Source of the DNA: Nocardia concava NBRC 100430
GTDB taxonomy: Bacteria; Actinomycetota; Actinomycetes; Mycobacteriales; Mycobacteriaceae
Direction of reading: 5' to 3'
Assembly (NCBI RefSeq): GCF_000308815.1
Contig: NZ_BAFX01000107.1
Coordinates: 1-64,000 of the forward strand
DNA length: 64,000 bases
In this document: in pieces, positions 61,069 to 64,000 of the stretch
Position numbering within the stretch: the first letter of the stretch is position 1
Layout of the letters: each line of letters opens with the position of its first letter
The notes under the pieces: generated by a model
Databases searched by the model: none
What the model saw: the letters and a program-made list of their open reading frames with translations, nothing else
What the model was told of the DNA's origin: nothing
Made by a program: the position numbers and the translations under genes

Positions 61069-61911
61069 TCAGGCCAGGCGCGTTATCTCCACCACGACCT
61101 CGAGATCGGTCGAGCCGCTCCCGCTGAAGATACCTTTCAAAGGGGGCACATCCGCGTAATCACGTCCGACACCGACTGATACGTGTTGCTCCGTCACGGG
61201 GATGTTGTTGGTCGGGTCGTAGCCCCACCACTGGCCGGTCCAGGCCTCCACCCAGGCGTGCATCTGCCCCGCCACGGTGTCGCCCACCTCGGCGGCGGGA
61301 TCGGGATGCAGGTAGCCGGAGACGTAGCGGCTGGGAATCCCCATGCCGCGCAACAGCAGCAGGGTCAGGTGCGCGTAGTCCTGGCACACGCCTTGGCGTT
61401 CGGCGAACGCCTCCACCGCCGAGGTGTGCACCGAGGTGGTGCCGGCCAGGTAGTTCATCTCGCGGTGCACCCATTCCGCCGCGCGGACAACCGCTTTCGC
61501 GGGCGGTACGCCGCGCGACAGCTGCCGCGACACCGGGCCCAGCCGCCGTTCGCGCGGGACATACGAGGTGGGGTTCAGCAGTTCGTCGAAGCGGTCGGCG
61601 ACGGCGTCGTCGCGTAGCTCTTCCCAGGACAGCTCCTCGGCGGGTCCGGCGAAGGGCTCGGTCTCGACCACCGACGCGCTGGTGACCTCCAATTCGGTGT
61701 GCGGGGCGTGCAAATCGAAGGCGGTCACCGCCGTCCCCCAGTAGTCGATGTACCGGTAGGACCGGGTGGAGGGCACGGTGTCGACGCGATTGAGGATCAC
61801 GTTCTGCCTGCTGTCGGCGCGCGGCGTGAGCCGGGCCTCGTTGAACGACCGCATCACCGGCGCGTCGTAAACATATCCGGTCGTATGGACCACCCGCATG
61901 CGCCAGCTCAT
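61069..61911 (-). CDS. Transglutaminase-like cysteine peptidase (Rv2409c type)
   Basis: 280 residues. N-terminal beta-rich Bact_transglu_N domain (RMRVVHTTGYVYDAPVMRSFNEARLTP), then the papain-like core with catalytic Cys in RQGVCQDYAHL, His in GQMHAWVEAW and Asp in YDPTNN. The family makes or breaks amide bonds; the exact reaction is unknown. It overlaps the alpha-E gene by 4 nt (ATGA) and belongs to the conserved alpha-E / transglutaminase / ATP-grasp cluster, thought to make or modify a peptide-like product. Confidence 0.9.
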   Translation of the reverse strand: MSWRMRVVHTTGYVYDAPVMRSFNEARLTPRADSRQNVILNRVDTVPSTRSYRYIDYWGTAVTAFDLHAPHTELEVTSASVVETEPFAGPAEELSWEELRDDAVADRFDELLNPTSYVPRERRLGPVSRQLSRGVPPAKAVVRAAEWVHREMNYLAGTTSVHTSAVEAFAERQGVCQDYAHLTLLLLRGMGIPSRYVSGYLHPDPAAEVGDTVAGQMHAWVEAWTGQWWGYDPTNNIPVTEQHVSVGVGRDYADVPPLKGIFSGSGSTDLEVVVEITRLA

Positions 61912-62879
61912 GCCAACTCCTCCACTCGCACGGAGTTGCGGCCGTGCAGACCGGTCCATGCCACCCACGATTCGGCGTGGAAGTACTGCAGCGCCACGGC
62001 CTCCCCCACCTCGCGGCAGGTCTGCTGCAGCCACAGCAGGCGGCTGGGCAGCTCCTCGAGCAGGTCCGGCGGCGGGATGAACTCGAGTTCGCTGCGCGCC
62101 CGCCCGAGCAGGCGGTGCGCCTCGTGCCGGGCGGCGAATCGGCTGTTGGGTCGCTGATCCAATTCCTGCAGGCAGGTCTCGGCCATGCGCAGCGAATGGA
62201 AGACCGAACGCGGGAAAAGCCGGTCCAGCAGAATGAATTCGGCGATCTGATTGGCGTCAAGCACGCCGCGATGGGTGCGCAGATAGGGATCGTGGGCTCC
62301 GGCCGACCGCAAGACCGTCACCCACGCCGGTGAGGAAGTGCGATCACCGGCGCGTGAATGCAACAGGCGCACAGTCATATCCACGCGTTCGATGGATCTG
62401 CCGAGCAGCAGGAATCGATATCCGTCGTCACGGCTCAGGGTGGAATCGGAGAGTCCGACGAACATGGCGGCCCGGTCGGTGATGTAGTGGCAGAATTCGT
62501 GCGGCCCCAGCGCCCGCGCCGCCCGCTCGGCGGCCGCCAAACCGTTGTAGGTGGCATTGAGGCACTCCCACATTTCGGTGGAGGTGACTTCCCTTGCGCC
62601 CCGGGCATTCTCGCGGGCGCGACTGATGGAATCGACGATCGAGCCGCCGTCGCGGCCGAAGGCCACCACCTCGGTGACCGACCAGACATCCCAATCCTGT
62701 TCCGGCTCGGGCGCTTCGATGCCCAATACCCGCAGCAGCACCCGCGAGGTCCGATCCGGATCGACCGTCGCGTCCTCGAGTAACTGATGCACGGCCACAT
62801 CCAGAATGCGCGCCGTGTATTCGGCACGCTCGACATATCGGCCGATCCAGAACAGGGATTCGGCATTGCGCGCCAACAT
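61908..62879 (-). CDS. Alpha-E domain protein (DUF403, Rv2410c type)
   Basis: 323 residues from ATG 62879. All-helical alpha-E domain, beginning LARNAESLFWIGRYVERAEYTARILD, a characteristic motif. The fold has no known catalytic residues; it is always encoded next to circularly permuted ATP-grasp and transglutaminase genes and probably helps assemble the complex. Overlaps the transglutaminase gene by 4 nt and follows the ATP-grasp gene by about 65 bp. Confidence 0.92.
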   Translation of the reverse strand: MLARNAESLFWIGRYVERAEYTARILDVAVHQLLEDATVDPDRTSRVLLRVLGIEAPEPEQDWDVWSVTEVVAFGRDGGSIVDSISRARENARGAREVTSTEMWECLNATYNGLAAAERAARALGPHEFCHYITDRAAMFVGLSDSTLSRDDGYRFLLLGRSIERVDMTVRLLHSRAGDRTSSPAWVTVLRSAGAHDPYLRTHRGVLDANQIAEFILLDRLFPRSVFHSLRMAETCLQELDQRPNSRFAARHEAHRLLGRARSELEFIPPPDLLEELPSRLLWLQQTCREVGEAVALQYFHAESWVAWTGLHGRNSVRVEELA

Positions 62880-62945
62880 GATTCGACCACCTAACGCTGT
62901 AACCACCTGCCGAGCGCCATTGCTGCTGATGTTTCTCGAAATTGT

Positions 62946-64000
62946 TTACTGTTGTTGCTGATTGGTCCGGGTGGCGGAGGCTTCGCGGGACTGGTCGCGC
63001 TCGGGAGCGATCTGCAGTTCGCCGACCAGCTCCGAGCCCGCCAATTCCCGTTCCGCCACCGAGGTTCTCGGGGACAGCACCCAGGTGTCCTTGCTCCCGC
63101 CGCCCTGGCTGGAATTCACCACCAGCGAGTTCGCGGGCAGCGCCACCCGGGTCAGACCGCCGGGCAGCACGAAGATGTCATCGCCGTCATTGACCGCGAA
63201 GGGCCGCAGGTCCACATGCCTGGGCGCGAGCCGGCCGTCGATCTTGCTGGGCACCGTGGACAGCTGCACCACCGGTTGCGCGATCCAGCCGCGCGGATTG
63301 GCCCGCACCTTGCGCCGGGTCGACTCCAGCTCGCGCTGGCTGGCCGCCGGGCCGATCACGATGCCGTACCCGCCCGATCCCTCGACCGGCTTGATCACCA
63401 GTTCGGCCACCCGGTCGAGCACCTCGTCGCGCTCGGCGGGCTCCCAGCAGCGGTAGGAGTCCACGTTGGGCAGGATCGGCTTCTCGCCCAGGTAGTACTC
63501 GATGAAGGCGGGCACATAGGTATAGACGAGCTTGTCGTCGCCGACGCCGTTGCCGACCGCGTTGGCCAGCACCACCGTGCCCGCGCGGGCCGCGTTCAGG
63601 ATCCCGGCGACCCCGAGCATGGAGTCCGGCCGGAACTGCATGGGATCGAGGAAGGTGTCGTCGATGCGCCGGTAGATGACGTCCACCTGCCGCTCCCCCG
63701 CGGTGGTGCGCATGTAGACGACGTTGTCGCGGCAGAACAGGTCCCGGCCCTCGACCAGTTCCACGCCCATCTGCCGGGCCAGCAGGGAATGCTCGAAGTA
63801 GGCGGAGTTGTAGACGCCGGGGGTGAGGACCACCACGGTCGGGTCGGCCTCGTTGGGCGCGGCGGCGGCCCTGAGGGCGCGCAGCAGATGGGTCGGATAG
63901 TCGCCGACAGCGCGCACCCGGTGCGAGGCGAACAGGTCCGGGAACACCCGCGCCATGGTGCGGCGGTTCTCCATGACGTAGGACACACCCGAGGGCGAGC
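62946..64000 (-). CDS. Circularly permuted ATP-grasp protein, N-terminus beyond window
   Basis: The visible 351 codons are the C-terminal part. Motifs: YVMENRRTMARVFPDLF, TPGVYNSAYFEHSLLARQMGVELVEGRDL, DVIYRRIDDTFLDP and VIKPVEGSGGYGIVIGP, the last being a glycine-rich ATP-grasp loop. This is the DUF404/407 family (Rv2411c type), proposed to form peptide bonds. The end is Gln-rich (TRTNQQQQ). The N-terminal part of about 200 residues lies outside. Confidence 0.92.
   Translation of the reverse strand, partial: SPSGVSYVMENRRTMARVFPDLFASHRVRAVGDYPTHLLRALRAAAAPNEADPTVVVLTPGVYNSAYFEHSLLARQMGVELVEGRDLFCRDNVVYMRTTAGERQVDVIYRRIDDTFLDPMQFRPDSMLGVAGILNAARAGTVVLANAVGNGVGDDKLVYTYVPAFIEYYLGEKPILPNVDSYRCWEPAERDEVLDRVAELVIKPVEGSGGYGIVIGPAASQRELESTRRKVRANPRGWIAQPVVQLSTVPSKIDGRLAPRHVDLRPFAVNDGDDIFVLPGGLTRVALPANSLVVNSSQGGGSKDTWVLSPRTSVAERELAGSELVGELQIAPERDQSREASATRTNQQQQ

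Overview
The window is high-GC actinobacterial chromosome, most likely from Nocardia or a close mycolate-containing relative. Three things point there. Gene order repeats two blocks I recall from Mycobacterium tuberculosis: serB2-ctaD-fecB-nrdF-nrdEIH (Rv3042c-Rv3053c) and the sulfate ABC transporter, GH15 trehalase, lepA, Rv2405 and Rv2409c-Rv2411c block (Rv2397c-Rv2411c). An antigen-85-like esterase, an IniB/dynamin pair and a single-chain acyl-CoA carboxylase are present. Many start codons lie 6-8 nt behind a TANNNT box, the actinobacterial leaderless pattern. Identifications come from motifs and remembered family features; no database search was run.

Layout. 1-7.6 kb: chagasin-like lipoprotein (cut), serB, ctaD, fecB, nrdF, mgtE. 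8-19.7 kb: a two-component system, an MFS exporter, a histidine phosphatase, a DJ-1/PfpI protein, a PucR-type regulator, two secreted alpha/beta hydrolases, a DMT transporter behind a DasR/GntR-like palindrome, and a 13E12-type HNH protein. 20-24.2 kb: DUF2332 protein and nrdH-nrdI-nrdE. 24.6-29.4 kb: a G1-type peptidase, an FMN reductase divergent from its probable TetR regulator, nadE, an APH-fold kinase, a DUF1003 protein. 29.4-33.5 kb: molybdenum cofactor genes, including a moaC-mogA fusion. 33.5-37.7 kb: purine catabolism (permease, uricase, PucR regulator). 37.7-45 kb: a CobW GTPase overlapped by an antisense gene, a small SnoaL-like protein, a 1059-residue biotin-dependent carboxylase, a flavin monooxygenase. 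45-49 kb: sulfate uptake operon. 49-57.2 kb: M48 protease, small proteins, GH15 enzyme, dynamin-like GTPase with an IniB-like partner. 57.6-64 kb: lepA, a PemK-like protein, an aquaporin, and the transglutaminase / alpha-E / ATP-grasp cluster (cut).

How the genes work together. The class Ib ribonucleotide reductase is split into nrdF and nrdHIE 15 kb apart, but both promoters carry paired NrdR-like boxes 32 bp apart. Molybdenum cofactor made by the moa/moe genes would serve enzymes such as xanthine dehydrogenase, which feeds the neighbouring uricase.

Most unusual observation: a 76-81 bp palindromic repeat present three times. Two copies fill the gaps between convergent genes. The third lies inside the pucR reading frame and adds about 35 in-frame residues. 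Each copy is preceded by a partial duplicate of its own end, displaced by 21, 24 or 27 bp. I see no CRISPR array, tRNA, rRNA, transposase or prophage in the window.
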